DNA from: an uncultured Eubacteriales bacterium
GTDB lineage: Bacteria > Bacillota_A > Clostridia > Lachnospirales > Cellulosilyticaceae
Reading direction: 5' to 3'
Length of the DNA stretch: 11,006 bases
NCBI GenBank assembly: GCA_900556665.1
Contig: USPX01000048.1
Coordinates: 1 to 11,006 of the forward strand
The translations under genes and the position numbers were made by a program. Below the pieces are notes generated by a model. The model searched no databases and was not told the origin of the DNA. It saw only the letters and a program-made list of their open reading frames with translations. This document shows, one piece after another, positions 1 through 8,792 of this stretch; the first letter of the stretch is position 1, and each line of letters begins with the position of its first letter.

Positions 1-120
1 TTAAGGTTTGCTTTATTAAAAGCTGTTCGTTCATCTTTCGATGACTTGAATTATTCTCTTATGAATCTTTCAAGGTTATTCACTGTTCAGTTATCAATGT
101 TCTTTGTTGTTTTTAGCAAC
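1..120 (-). other. 5' leader of an rRNA operon (16S gene lies beyond the left edge)
   Basis: Transcribed leader downstream of two tandem rRNA-type promoters, read on the minus strand. It contains TTGATAACTGAACAG (within 83-102), which resembles the TTGAAAACTGAACA-type element common in Firmicute rRNA leaders and spacers. It has two small hairpins: TCATC-GAAA-GATGA at 31-44, closed by a GNRA tetraloop, and a 5-bp stem GCTTT/AAAGC at 10-23. No 16S sequence is visible, so the mature gene must start beyond position 1. The assignment rests on promoter type, leader motif and the known gyrA-rrn order in Bacillus subtilis. It is an inference, though a good one. A long open frame across this interval on the other strand is not a credible gene. 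Confidence 0.7.
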
Positions 121-126
121 TCTGAT

Positions 127-155
127 ATATTATCACGTTCAGAAGTGTTTGTCAA
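127..155 (-). promoter_or_regulatory. rRNA operon promoter, downstream copy (P2)
   Basis: On the minus strand, TTGACA (150-155) is followed after exactly 17 bp by TAATAT (127-132). An A-rich stretch (156-180 on the complement) precedes the -35 box and could act as an UP element. The sequence AAGTTGTTGACAAAC at the -35 box is identical to that of the upstream promoter at 222-250, and the start regions also match, so the two are tandem duplicates 95 bp apart. Tandem promoters of this form are typical of Firmicute rRNA operons. Expected transcription start is near 120. Confidence 0.82.
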
Positions 156-221
156 CAACTTTTTTATTTTTCTTTTTCAACTCTTCCGAGCTGATGTGTT
201 GTCGTTTTTGACAACTTTGAT

Positions 222-250
222 ATTTTATCAAATCGTCTGTCGTTTGTCAA
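222..250 (-). promoter_or_regulatory. rRNA operon promoter, upstream copy (P1)
   Basis: On the minus strand, TTGACA (245-250) is separated by 17 bp from TAAAAT (222-227). It sits 45 bp beyond the 3' end of the tRNA-Ser gene. The predicted start near 215 coincides with a 6-bp stem (GTTGTC/GACAAC, 198-215), so a P1 transcript would begin with a hairpin. It shares its -35 context and initial transcribed region with the copy at 127-155. Confidence 0.82.
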
Positions 251-295
251 CAACTTTTTCAAAAAAATTCGAACAACATATATTGCAAATAAGAG

Positions 296-384
296 CGGAG
301 AAAGAGGGATTTGAACCCTCGCGCCGGTTACCCGACCTATACCCTTAGCAGGGGCACCTCTTCGGCCAACTTGAGTACTTCTCC
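296..384 (-). tRNA. tRNA-Ser (anticodon GCU)
   Basis: The minus strand folds as an 89-nt class II tRNA. The acceptor stem GGAGAAG (378-384) pairs with TTTCTCC (297-303), leaving discriminator G (296), as expected for serine. The anticodon loop CTGCTAA carries GCT (complement at 347-349) on a TGCCC/GGGTA stem. There is a long variable arm (GGTCGGGTAACCGGC region), also typical of serine tRNAs, and a T-loop GGTTCAAATCC. It decodes AGC and AGU. CCA is not encoded, so the 3' end must be added by the CCA-adding enzyme. It has its own promoter at 438-466. No clear terminator separates it from the rRNA promoters, so some transcripts may run on into the rRNA operon. Confidence 0.96.
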
Positions 385-437
385 GAACTAACAATATTTT
401 GTTTGTTTGCTTCGCCCTGTCGCTCAGGACAATATAT

Positions 438-466
438 ATATTATCAAAGGTTTTTGCTTACGTCAA
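438..466 (-). promoter_or_regulatory. Promoter of the tRNA-Ser gene
   Basis: On the minus strand, TTGACG (461-466) is followed after 17 bp by TAATAT (438-443), a near-consensus vegetative sigma-A promoter. The start is expected near 431, giving a leader of about 47 nt that would be removed by RNase P. A stable 6-bp hairpin (GTCCTG/CAGGGC, complement of 414-430) lies exactly at the predicted 5' end of this leader. Confidence 0.75.
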
Positions 467-499
467 GCTTTTTTCTAATATATTTTTATATTTTTAATA

Positions 500-521
500 A
501 AACCTTGTATTTTCAAGGTTT
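500..521 (-). terminator. Possible second terminator hairpin before tRNA-Ser
   Basis: A perfect 8-bp inverted repeat, AAACCTTG/CAAGGTTT, has a 6-nt loop. On the minus strand it is followed by TTTTATT. The stem is AT-rich, so it is weaker than the terminator at 603-641. It could act as a backup that isolates the tRNA and rRNA transcription units from the gyrase operon. Confidence 0.5.
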
Positions 522-602
522 CTAGTGTGCTATATCTTTACTTGCTTTCAATATTATCACTTTATATTTCTTAATTCATTTCTTTTCTTTCTAAAAATAA
601 TA

Positions 603-641
603 AAACAGAGCATAAGTTTTTCTCCCCTTACTACTCTGTTT
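603..641 (-). terminator. Rho-independent terminator of the gyrA-peptidase unit
   Basis: The outer stem AAACAGAG (603-610) pairs with CTCTGTTT (634-641), and an inner TAAG/CTTA stem lies inside the loop. Read on the minus strand, the stem is followed by TTTTATTATTTTT. It starts 33 bp after the peptidase stop codon, as expected for the end of the operon. The 290-bp stretch 385-674 otherwise holds only the second hairpin (500-521) and the tRNA promoter. Confidence 0.75.
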
Positions 642-674
642 CTCACTCTTAACATATATCAATATTTCTTTACT

Positions 675-1685
675 CTATTTTGCAATAATAATAGCTTGGT
701 TACCCATTTGTTCCCACGCCTTTTGAAAATCACTTCTATTAGTTTTCTTATTTTTAATATTTGATAATGGATCATTAATATAAATATACTGCTCATCAAA
801 TCCAGTAACTACTATTGAATGCAGCTTCTTAGTAATTTTTACTATTCCCGTAGGTGTATGCCACATTTCAAATTGATCATCTCCTAATGATTTATATGTT
901 GCATTAGTAATTACCCATACTGGTTTCCCTTGACTTAAAAAGTATAATAAATCTTCAAACTCTACCCCTGTTATATCTATTAGATCTTCGCCTACATATT
1001 TTTTTCCTAGTTCTGCTATTGGTCCATGATAGACCCCATACCCGTTTTTATCCTTGTTATACATATCACCAACAAAGCCATCATATGGATTACCGTAATA
1101 TTTTCTACCATTCTTATCTTTACTATATGGTGTTGGATCTTTTTTCACTTCTTCTGCTAATGCCATTTTAGATACATTTACTCCATAGTACTTCAATAAC
1201 ATTGCAAGTGATGTCACTTCACAACCTCTTGGTAATTCTGGGAGTTGTAATACTAATGGGACATCTAGTATCTTGCCTTCTGTAATTTTAGTACTTTCTT
1301 GCCAAAATGGCTTCTTTCCACTTTTATAATAAATCTTTTTATACCCATTACGTTTTGCATATTTGTAAGCTTCTTCAAATGTTGCAAAATCATGTGTAGC
1401 ATCTTCAGTTAAAATCAAGAAAGGTTGTAAATTTAAATACACCCATTCATTATTGTATGTATTAATAGCAATGCTCCTAGATATACTTTTAGCTTTTGCT
1501 ATAGCTTCTTCTTGCTTATTTGCTACTGCTACTATTTTGCCAGATCTTTTTATAACATATTTATGGTCTGATGATGTTTGTTCTATAAAATTAGGCAGAG
1601 CCATTGGATAATTATTATAAACATAATCTCCAACTGCTCCACCTATTAGTACTAATATTAATAGAATAATACTAGCTTTTTTCAT
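675..1685 (-). CDS. Membrane-anchored C39-family cysteine peptidase
   Basis: Predicted 336-residue extracytoplasmic protein. Residues 1-24 (MKK, then a hydrophobic run) form an uncleaved anchor or signal peptide without a lipobox cysteine. The region of about residues 41-130 appears to contain two related segments of about 45 residues, each ending in an aromatic, lysine-rich strand (VYLNL, KIYYKSGKKPFW). The C-terminal half, from about 138, matches the peptidase C39-like (papain-like) fold: LDVPLVLQ with oxyanion Q147, PRGCEVTSLAMLL with nucleophile C155, LHSIVVTGFD with H289, and INDP with D305 as third triad residue. Related proteins include B. subtilis YvpB-type proteins; the substrate is unknown. 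The ATG overlaps the gyrA stop in TAATG, preceded by AGAGG, so translation is probably coupled to gyrA. Terminators follow. It is not a standard member of the gyrase operon. Fold and catalytic residues are clear, while role and substrate are not. Confidence 0.85.
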   Translation of the reverse strand: MKKASIILLILVLIGGAVGDYVYNNYPMALPNFIEQTSSDHKYVIKRSGKIVAVANKQEEAIAKAKSISRSIAINTYNNEWVYLNLQPFLILTEDATHDFATFEEAYKYAKRNGYKKIYYKSGKKPFWQESTKITEGKILDVPLVLQLPELPRGCEVTSLAMLLKYYGVNVSKMALAEEVKKDPTPYSKDKNGRKYYGNPYDGFVGDMYNKDKNGYGVYHGPIAELGKKYVGEDLIDITGVEFEDLLYFLSQGKPVWVITNATYKSLGDDQFEMWHTPTGIVKITKKLHSIVVTGFDEQYIYINDPLSNIKNKKTNRSDFQKAWEQMGNQAIIIAK

Positions 1686-4240
1686 TATTCCTCTGTTGTA
1701 TCAGTAGTTTCTACTTCATCTTCTACAATATCCTCTTGATCTATTTCTACTGTAGATTCTTGGATACTATCATCAATGAATTCTTCATCTACTTTTTCAA
1801 TACAAACAACTTTTACATCATCAGATACATTAATTAATTTAACCCCTTGTGCATTACGTCCAATAGATGAAATTTGAGATACTTTAATACGAATGATAAC
1901 ACCTTCTGATGTAATCATTAATAGATCATCTTCATCTTTAACTGCTGTAATACCAATAACATTACCTGTACGTTCTGTAATCTTATTAATCTTAATACCT
2001 TTACCACCACGTTTTTGTGCTCTAAAGGCATCAATTTGTGTTCTCTTACCTAAACCTTTTTCTGTAGCTGTAAGAACCTGTTCACCCTCTCTAGGTACAG
2101 TTGCACCAATAACTTCATCACCTTCATTGAGATTAATTGCACGTACTCCTCTAGCTGTTCTACCCATTGGTCTAACATCTGTACCTTCAAACATGATACC
2201 TTGCCCAAATCTAGTAGCAACTAAGATAGAATCTCTTGATGTTGTCTTTTGTACATCAACTAACTCATCTTCTTCAGCTAAAGATAATGCAATAAGCCCA
2301 CCTTTTCTGATGTTTCTAAAGTCTTTAAGTGGTGTTTTCTTAATTTGTCCTTTTTTAGTTACCATAGTTAAGAACATATTATCTTCAAACTCTTTAACTG
2401 GGAATACAGCTGTGATTGTTTCGTCCTTATCTAATTCAAGTAAGTTCACAATTGCTGTACCTCTAGCTGTTCTACCTGCCTCAGGAATTCTATACCCTTT
2501 AATACGATATGCTTTTCCTTTATTAGTGAAGAACATAATATAGTTAAAGTTTGTTGTAACGAAAAGTTGTTTGATAAAGTCATCTTCAATTGTATTGAGA
2601 CCAATAATACCTTTACCACCTCTGTTTTGGTTTTTATAAGTATCAAGTGGAATACGTTTAATATAACCCAGTTGAGTAATAGTAACTACGATATTTTCTT
2701 CATCAATTAAATCTTCGATATCATATTCATCTTCATCAATAGTGATATCAGTTCTACGTCCATCACCATATTTTTGTTTAACTTCTGATATCTCATCTTT
2801 AATAACACCAAGTAATTTGTATTTACTTCCTAAAATTGATTTTAAATATTCAATTTTTGTAAGTAACTCTTGATATTCTTCTTCAATTTTTTCTCTTTCA
2901 AGTCCTGTTAAAGCACGAAGTCTCATTTCAACAATTGCTTGAGCTTGAATCTCTGTTAAATCAATTGCTTCAATAAGTTTTTCTTTAGCTTCTTGAACTG
3001 TTTTAGAACTACGAATTAACGATACGATTAAATCTATTTTATCTAATGCCTTGCGTAAACCTTCTAAGATATGTGCTCTAGCTTCAGCCTTATTGAGGTC
3101 AAATTGTGTTCTTCTTGTTACTACATCTTCTTGGTGTTTGAGATATTGTTCAAGAACCTCTTTAAGGTTAAGTGTTTTAGGTTTATCGTCCACAAGTGCA
3201 AGCATATTAATGCTGAATGTATCCTGTAATTGTGTGTATTTATATAATTGGTTGAGGATAACTGTTGGATTTACATCTCTTCTAAGTTCAATAACGATAG
3301 AAATACCATTTCTATCAGACTCATCACGAATATCAGTAATACCGTCAATTTTTCTCTCTTTTACAAGGTCAGCCATCTTTTCAATAAGAACAGATTTATT
3401 AACCATGTATGGAATTTCTGAAACTACAATTCTAGATTTACCAGCTTGCATAGCTTCAATTTCAGCTTTGGCTTTAACTTTAACTTTTCCTCTACCTGTA
3501 CGGTAAGCTTGTTCAATCCCATAGCGTCCATAAATTGTTGCACCTGTTGGGAAGTCTGGTCCTTGAATAATTGCCATTAGCTCATCAATATCTGTTTCAC
3601 GAGCTTCATTTTCTTCATTTTCACCTCTGTAGTTATCAATCATTTTAATTACACCATTAATAACTTCTGTTAAGTTATGTGGTGGAATATTAGTTGCCAT
3701 TCCTACAGCGATACCTGATGAACCATTTACTAATAGATTTGGGAATCTACATGGAAGAACACAAGGTTCTTTAGATGATTCATCAAAGTTTGGTCTAAAA
3801 TCAACTGTGTCTTTATCAATATCAGCAAGCATTAATGCTGTCATTTTACTCATACGCGCTTCTGTATAACGCATTGCGGCAGGACTATCTCCATCAATAG
3901 AACCGAAGTTCCCTTGTCCATCTACTAATGGATATCTTGTAGAGAAATCTTGTGCCATACGTACCATTGCACCATAAATAGAAGAGTCACCATGTGGGTG
4001 ATATTTACCCATTGTATCCCCAACGATACGCGCTGACTTTCTGTATTGTTTATCTGAGCCTAAACCTAGCTCACTCATAGAATATAAAATACGACGATGA
4101 ACAGGCTTTAAGCCATCTCGTACATCTGGAAGGGCACGAGATACGATTACGCTCATGGCGTAATCGATATAGCATGTCTGCATTTCATCATTGATATCTC
4201 TATGAATAATTCTGTCATAAGTTACATCATTTGTATCCAT
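1685..4240 (-). CDS. gyrA: DNA gyrase subunit A
   Basis: Breakage-reunion subunit of DNA gyrase, an A2B2 complex that introduces negative supercoils using ATP. It is full length at 851 residues. The winged-helix/tower part holds the catalytic tyrosine Y125 in [10 protein letters not shown] and the quinolone-determining stretch [13 protein letters not shown] (80-92). There S86 corresponds to E. coli S83 and G90 to E. coli D87, so an acidic residue is replaced by glycine. The C-terminal pinwheel shows six blade motifs about 50 residues apart (near 538, 588, 643, 692, 742 and 793). Two of them resemble the GyrA box: QNRGGKG (538-544) and QKRGGKG (742-748). The tail from about 818 is very acidic. 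AAGGAG lies 8 nt before the ATG, and 21 nt separate it from the gyrB stop, so it is co-transcribed with gyrB. The canonical box and CTD length favour gyrase over topoisomerase IV ParC. Confidence 0.98.
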   Translation of the reverse strand: MDTNDVTYDRIIHRDINDEMQTCYIDYAMSVIVSRALPDVRDGLKPVHRRILYSMSELGLGSDKQYRKSARIVGDTMGKYHPHGDSSIYGAMVRMAQDFSTRYPLVDGQGNFGSIDGDSPAAMRYTEARMSKMTALMLADIDKDTVDFRPNFDESSKEPCVLPCRFPNLLVNGSSGIAVGMATNIPPHNLTEVINGVIKMIDNYRGENEENEARETDIDELMAIIQGPDFPTGATIYGRYGIEQAYRTGRGKVKVKAKAEIEAMQAGKSRIVVSEIPYMVNKSVLIEKMADLVKERKIDGITDIRDESDRNGISIVIELRRDVNPTVILNQLYKYTQLQDTFSINMLALVDDKPKTLNLKEVLEQYLKHQEDVVTRRTQFDLNKAEARAHILEGLRKALDKIDLIVSLIRSSKTVQEAKEKLIEAIDLTEIQAQAIVEMRLRALTGLEREKIEEEYQELLTKIEYLKSILGSKYKLLGVIKDEISEVKQKYGDGRRTDITIDEDEYDIEDLIDEENIVVTITQLGYIKRIPLDTYKNQNRGGKGIIGLNTIEDDFIKQLFVTTNFNYIMFFTNKGKAYRIKGYRIPEAGRTARGTAIVNLLELDKDETITAVFPVKEFEDNMFLTMVTKKGQIKKTPLKDFRNIRKGGLIALSLAEEDELVDVQKTTSRDSILVATRFGQGIMFEGTDVRPMGRTARGVRAINLNEGDEVIGATVPREGEQVLTATEKGLGKRTQIDAFRAQKRGGKGIKINKITERTGNVIGITAVKDEDDLLMITSEGVIIRIKVSQISSIGRNAQGVKLINVSDDVKVVCIEKVDEEFIDDSIQESTVEIDQEDIVEDEVETTDTTEE

Positions 4241-4261
4241 TTATTATTCTCCTTGCCCTTT

Positions 4262-6184
<1,923 letters not shown>

Positions 6185-6220
6185 TTAATAATTACTCATA
6201 AACATAATAATCCAACTTTT

Positions 6221-6249
6221 ATTATACATCAAAACACTAATTAAGGCAA
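6221..6249 (-). promoter_or_regulatory. Promoter of the gyrB-gyrA-peptidase operon
   Basis: On the minus strand, TTGCCT (6244-6249) is followed after 17 bp by a perfect TATAAT (6221-6226). It lies in the 101-bp recF-gyrB gap, with a start expected near 6214 and a leader of about 48 nt. No convincing terminator precedes it, so read-through from recF is also likely. In many bacteria gyrase genes are induced by DNA relaxation; nothing in the sequence proves that here. Confidence 0.65.
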
Positions 6250-6267
6250 ATTCACTTAATTTTTTAA

Positions 6268-7353
6268 CTATTTCCTGTCGTCTGGTGTAACACTTCCAGC
6301 TCTTACATTATATAGTTTTCCAATTTTTTGTGTATTCCATACACTTTGTTCAATTCCTGTACAAGTAATTAATGTTTGGATATTCTGTGTATATTTAAAT
6401 AAATCCTTTTGGCGCTTATCATCTAGCTCGGAGAGTACATCATCTAATAAAAGTATTGGCTCTTCACCTATATACTTTTTCATAATATTTAGTTCTGCCA
6501 GCTTCATAGATAACACTACGGAACGTTGTTGTCCTTGTGATCCATAAGTTTTTACATCCATATCATTAATTAAAAATGTCATATCATCACGGTGTGGACC
6601 TATTGACGTGTTTTGATATAATAAGTCCTTTTCTCTATTTTTTAGTGTTTTTTCACTAAAATCTTCAGCTTTTACGCTTGGCTCATAAATCACTTGTAAT
6701 GTTTCTTTATTTCCAGAAATGTCTTTGTGTATCGAACAAGCAATTTCATTAATCTCTTTGATAAAAGCTTCTCTTTTTTGAATGATGGTTTTGGCATACT
6801 CTTCTAATTGCATATCCCACACATCTAACATTGAGTAATCCTTTGTTTTGAAATACTCTTTTAATGCAAGATTTCTTTGTTTTAAAACTTTATGGTATTG
6901 TCTAAGGGCATAATAATACATCTTATCAATCTGACAAAGTTCAATATCAATAAAACGTCTACGTTCTTTAGGACTATTTTTAATGAGTTGTAAGTCTTCT
7001 GGTGAAAACATAACAATATTTAAACATCCAAATAATTCTCCTAGTCTACTAATAGGCATTTTGTTAATAAGTGCAGATTTAGACTTTTGTGTAAGATGAA
7101 AATCAATCACATCCTCAACATAATGTTTTTGCACATTAATTTTTACATGAGCAGCTTCTTGATTCCACCTAATTATTTCTTTTTCTTTGTGTGTACGATG
7201 TGATCTAGCAGTAGCACAAAGATATACCGCTTCTAGCACATTTGTCTTTCCTTGGGCGTTATCCCCTCTAAAAATATTGATACCATGATCTAGTTGAATT
7301 GTTAACTCATCATAGTTTCTAAAATCACTTAAAGATAGCTCCTTTATATACAT
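6268..7353 (-). CDS. recF: DNA replication and repair protein RecF
   Basis: ABC/SMC-like ATPase that binds gapped DNA and helps RecO and RecR load RecA at stalled forks and single-strand gaps. At 361 residues it has the usual length. Walker A is GDNAQGKT (30-37), the ABC signature is SQGQQRS (272-278), and Walker B is ILLLDDVLSELD (300-311). The motif FSPEDLQLIKNSPKERRRF (116-134) is characteristic of RecF. The ATG follows GAGGGAG (7360-7366) with a 6-nt spacer. Its 17-bp distance from yaaA indicates co-transcription. Unlike B. subtilis, no remB/yaaB gene separates it from gyrB. Confidence 0.97.
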   Translation of the reverse strand: MYIKELSLSDFRNYDELTIQLDHGINIFRGDNAQGKTNVLEAVYLCATARSHRTHKEKEIIRWNQEAAHVKINVQKHYVEDVIDFHLTQKSKSALINKMPISRLGELFGCLNIVMFSPEDLQLIKNSPKERRRFIDIELCQIDKMYYYALRQYHKVLKQRNLALKEYFKTKDYSMLDVWDMQLEEYAKTIIQKREAFIKEINEIACSIHKDISGNKETLQVIYEPSVKAEDFSEKTLKNREKDLLYQNTSIGPHRDDMTFLINDMDVKTYGSQGQQRSVVLSMKLAELNIMKKYIGEEPILLLDDVLSELDDKRQKDLFKYTQNIQTLITCTGIEQSVWNTQKIGKLYNVRAGSVTPDDRK

Positions 7354-7370
7354 AAAGTTCTCCCTCTTGA

Positions 7371-7577
7371 TTAATAAACTTTATAAGTTTCTCCATCAAA
7401 TTGCACTTCATCACCAGGTCTAATCTTTTTACCTCTTTGTGTACAGATTTCGCCATTAACTAAAACAAGCTCTTGAGCAATAAGCATTTTTGCCTCTCCG
7501 CCTGTTTGTACCATTGAAGCATATTTCATAAGTTGGTCTAGTTTAATAAACTCTGTATCAATTTTAATCTCTGTCAT
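7371..7577 (-). CDS. yaaA: S4-domain RNA-binding protein YaaA
   Basis: Small RNA-binding protein of 68 residues, essentially one S4 domain. It has the family pattern FIKLDQLMKYASMVQTGGEAK followed by LVLVNGEICTQRGKKIRPGDEV, similar to HslR/RluB-type S4 domains. Members of this family sit between dnaN and recF in most Firmicutes; B. subtilis YaaA (also called RlbA) has been linked to ribosome assembly. I place the start at MTEIKID, because AAGGAG (7586-7591) lies 8 nt upstream. A longer frame starting at 7616 has no ribosome site and would run through it. It is co-transcribed with recF. Confidence 0.93.
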   Translation of the reverse strand: MTEIKIDTEFIKLDQLMKYASMVQTGGEAKMLIAQELVLVNGEICTQRGKKIRPGDEVQFDGETYKVY

Positions 7578-7606
7578 TTTAGATACTCCTTTTTCTTTTA
7601 CGTATA

Positions 7607-7616
7607 TTGTATACAA
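7607..7616. promoter_or_regulatory. Perfect 10-bp palindrome upstream of yaaA
   Basis: TTGTATACAA is a perfect palindrome 30 bp upstream of the yaaA start codon, between the dnaN hairpin and the yaaA ribosome site. It could be an operator or part of a weak promoter (TATACA-like -10 without a good -35 box). Such short AT-rich palindromes also occur by chance. Confidence 0.25.
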
Positions 7617-7632
7617 AATACTAATGAATAAA

Positions 7633-7666
7633 TCGCTCTATGATTCATAATTGAATTTTAGAGCGA
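7633..7666 (-). terminator. Hairpin after dnaN, terminator or attenuator
   Basis: A strong stem, TCGCTCTA (7633-7640) with TAGAGCGA (7659-7666), continues past a symmetric 2x2 internal loop into ATTCA/TGAAT with a TAAT loop. It begins 11 bp after the dnaN stop codon. On the minus strand it is followed only by TTTATTCATT, a weak U-tract. I therefore read it as a partial terminator or a 3'-end stabiliser that lowers expression of yaaA and recF relative to dnaN. Confidence 0.6.
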
Positions 7667-7677
7667 CTTAATCTTAA

Positions 7678-8784
7678 TTATGCATTTACACGGATTGGTA
7701 ATATTAAATATTTATAGTGGTCGCCTTCTTCTGGCTTAATAATGCATGGTGTTAAAGCTGAGATAAAGTTAATACATACTTTATCATCATCAATTGCCTT
7801 AAGTGAATCAATTAAGTATTTAGGATTGAAAGCAATTGTAATCTCTTTACCTTCAAGTTCTACATCAAGCTCTTCTCTTGCTGTTCCAAGTTCTGCATTA
7901 GATGTGATAATAACTTTATCACCATCCATTTCTAATTTGATTGGGTTTTTCTTACCTTCTCTAGAAATAAGTGCAGCACGTTCAATACTCATAAGTAAGT
8001 TTTTACGATCTACAACAATTTGTGTTTCATAATCAGAAGAAAATACTTGCTCATATTTTAAGAATTCCCCTTCAAGTAATCTTGAAACAACTTTGCTGTC
8101 ACCTAAATCAAAGAGTACGTGTTTATCCTCAAAGTAAACTGTAACTTGTTCTTCTTCTTCACTAGATAAAATCTTATTTATTTCAACCAGTGTCTTTCCT
8201 GGAATGACAACCTCTACATCGGCATTCTCAATTGAGAGTGATGTTTTTCTATAAGAGATACGGTATCCATCTACAGAAACTAAGTTTAAACTGTTATCTT
8301 TAATTTGTAACATTTCACCTGTGAGGATAGGTCTTGTTTCATCTTGCGCAACAGAGAAGATTGTTTGGCGAATCATATCTTTTAAAACAACCTGGCTAAC
8401 TGTACACGAATTTGTTTTTTCCACAGATGGAAGTCCTGGAAAGTCTTTTCCTGATTGCCCAGCAATTTGGAATTTAGATTTTTCACTAATAATGCTGGTC
8501 ATGAAGTGATCATCTGAAGAGATTTCAACAACTTCTCCTGGCATTTTTCTAATAATTTCAGAGAAAATTTTAGCTTCTAAGGCAATATAACCTTCTGTCA
8601 TAACTTCAGCATCTATAGTACTTTCAATACCTAGCTCTAAGTTATTTCCTACTAATGTTAATTTATTATTAGCTGCTTGTAATAGAATACATTCTAGAAT
8701 AGGCATTGTTGTTTTTGTTGAACATGCTTTTAGAACTGTATTGATGCTATTAAGCAATAAATCTTGTCTGCAATAGATATGCAT
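7678..8784 (-). CDS. dnaN: DNA polymerase III beta subunit (sliding clamp)
   Basis: Ring-shaped homodimeric clamp that tethers DNA polymerase III and many repair proteins to DNA. At 368 residues it is full length, with three repeated clamp domains of about 120 residues. It shows the N-terminal pattern MPILECILL...NNLELGIES (27-55) and the C-terminal end YKYLILPIRVNA, part of the partner-binding surface. AAAGGAGA (8793-8800) lies 8 nt before the ATG. A perfect DnaA box fills the spacer and overlaps the first base of the start codon. No clear promoter was found in the gap before it, so it is probably co-transcribed with dnaA. A hairpin follows the stop codon. Confidence 0.98.
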   Translation of the reverse strand: MHIYCRQDLLLNSINTVLKACSTKTTMPILECILLQAANNKLTLVGNNLELGIESTIDAEVMTEGYIALEAKIFSEIIRKMPGEVVEISSDDHFMTSIISEKSKFQIAGQSGKDFPGLPSVEKTNSCTVSQVVLKDMIRQTIFSVAQDETRPILTGEMLQIKDNSLNLVSVDGYRISYRKTSLSIENADVEVVIPGKTLVEINKILSSEEEEQVTVYFEDKHVLFDLGDSKVVSRLLEGEFLKYEQVFSSDYETQIVVDRKNLLMSIERAALISREGKKNPIKLEMDGDKVIITSNAELGTAREELDVELEGKEITIAFNPKYLIDSLKAIDDDKVCINFISALTPCIIKPEEGDHYKYLILPIRVNA

Positions 8785-8792
8785 GTGGATAA
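8784..8792 (-). promoter_or_regulatory. Perfect DnaA box overlapping the dnaN start codon
   Basis: TTATCCACA on the minus strand, the exact consensus DnaA box, occupies the spacer between the dnaN ribosome site and its ATG, sharing the A of the ATG. It is about 64 bp from the tandem boxes at 8856-8873, on the far side of the AT-rich stretch. It may belong to the origin or act as a roadblock on dnaN expression. Confidence 0.8.

Noticed and set aside
46..394. Open frames on both strands across the tRNA and rRNA-leader interval
   Set aside because: They run through the tRNA-Ser gene and two strong promoters, have no convincing ribosome sites, and their translations look like low-complexity AT-rich noise.
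525..764. Plus-strand open frame of 79 codons after the peptidase gene
   Set aside because: Its translation is a phenylalanine/leucine/isoleucine-rich shadow of T-rich DNA; it crosses the terminator and the end of the peptidase gene, with no ribosome site.
1893..2543. Long antisense open frame inside gyrA (also 3051-3506)
   Set aside because: These are antisense shadows of conserved gyrA codons. The minus-strand frame shows clear GyrA blade motifs throughout, and the antisense products resemble nothing known.
7578..7616. Upstream in-frame ATG extending YaaA by 13 residues
   Set aside because: The extension would translate through AAGGAG, which is ideally placed for the MTEIKID start, and it lacks a ribosome site.
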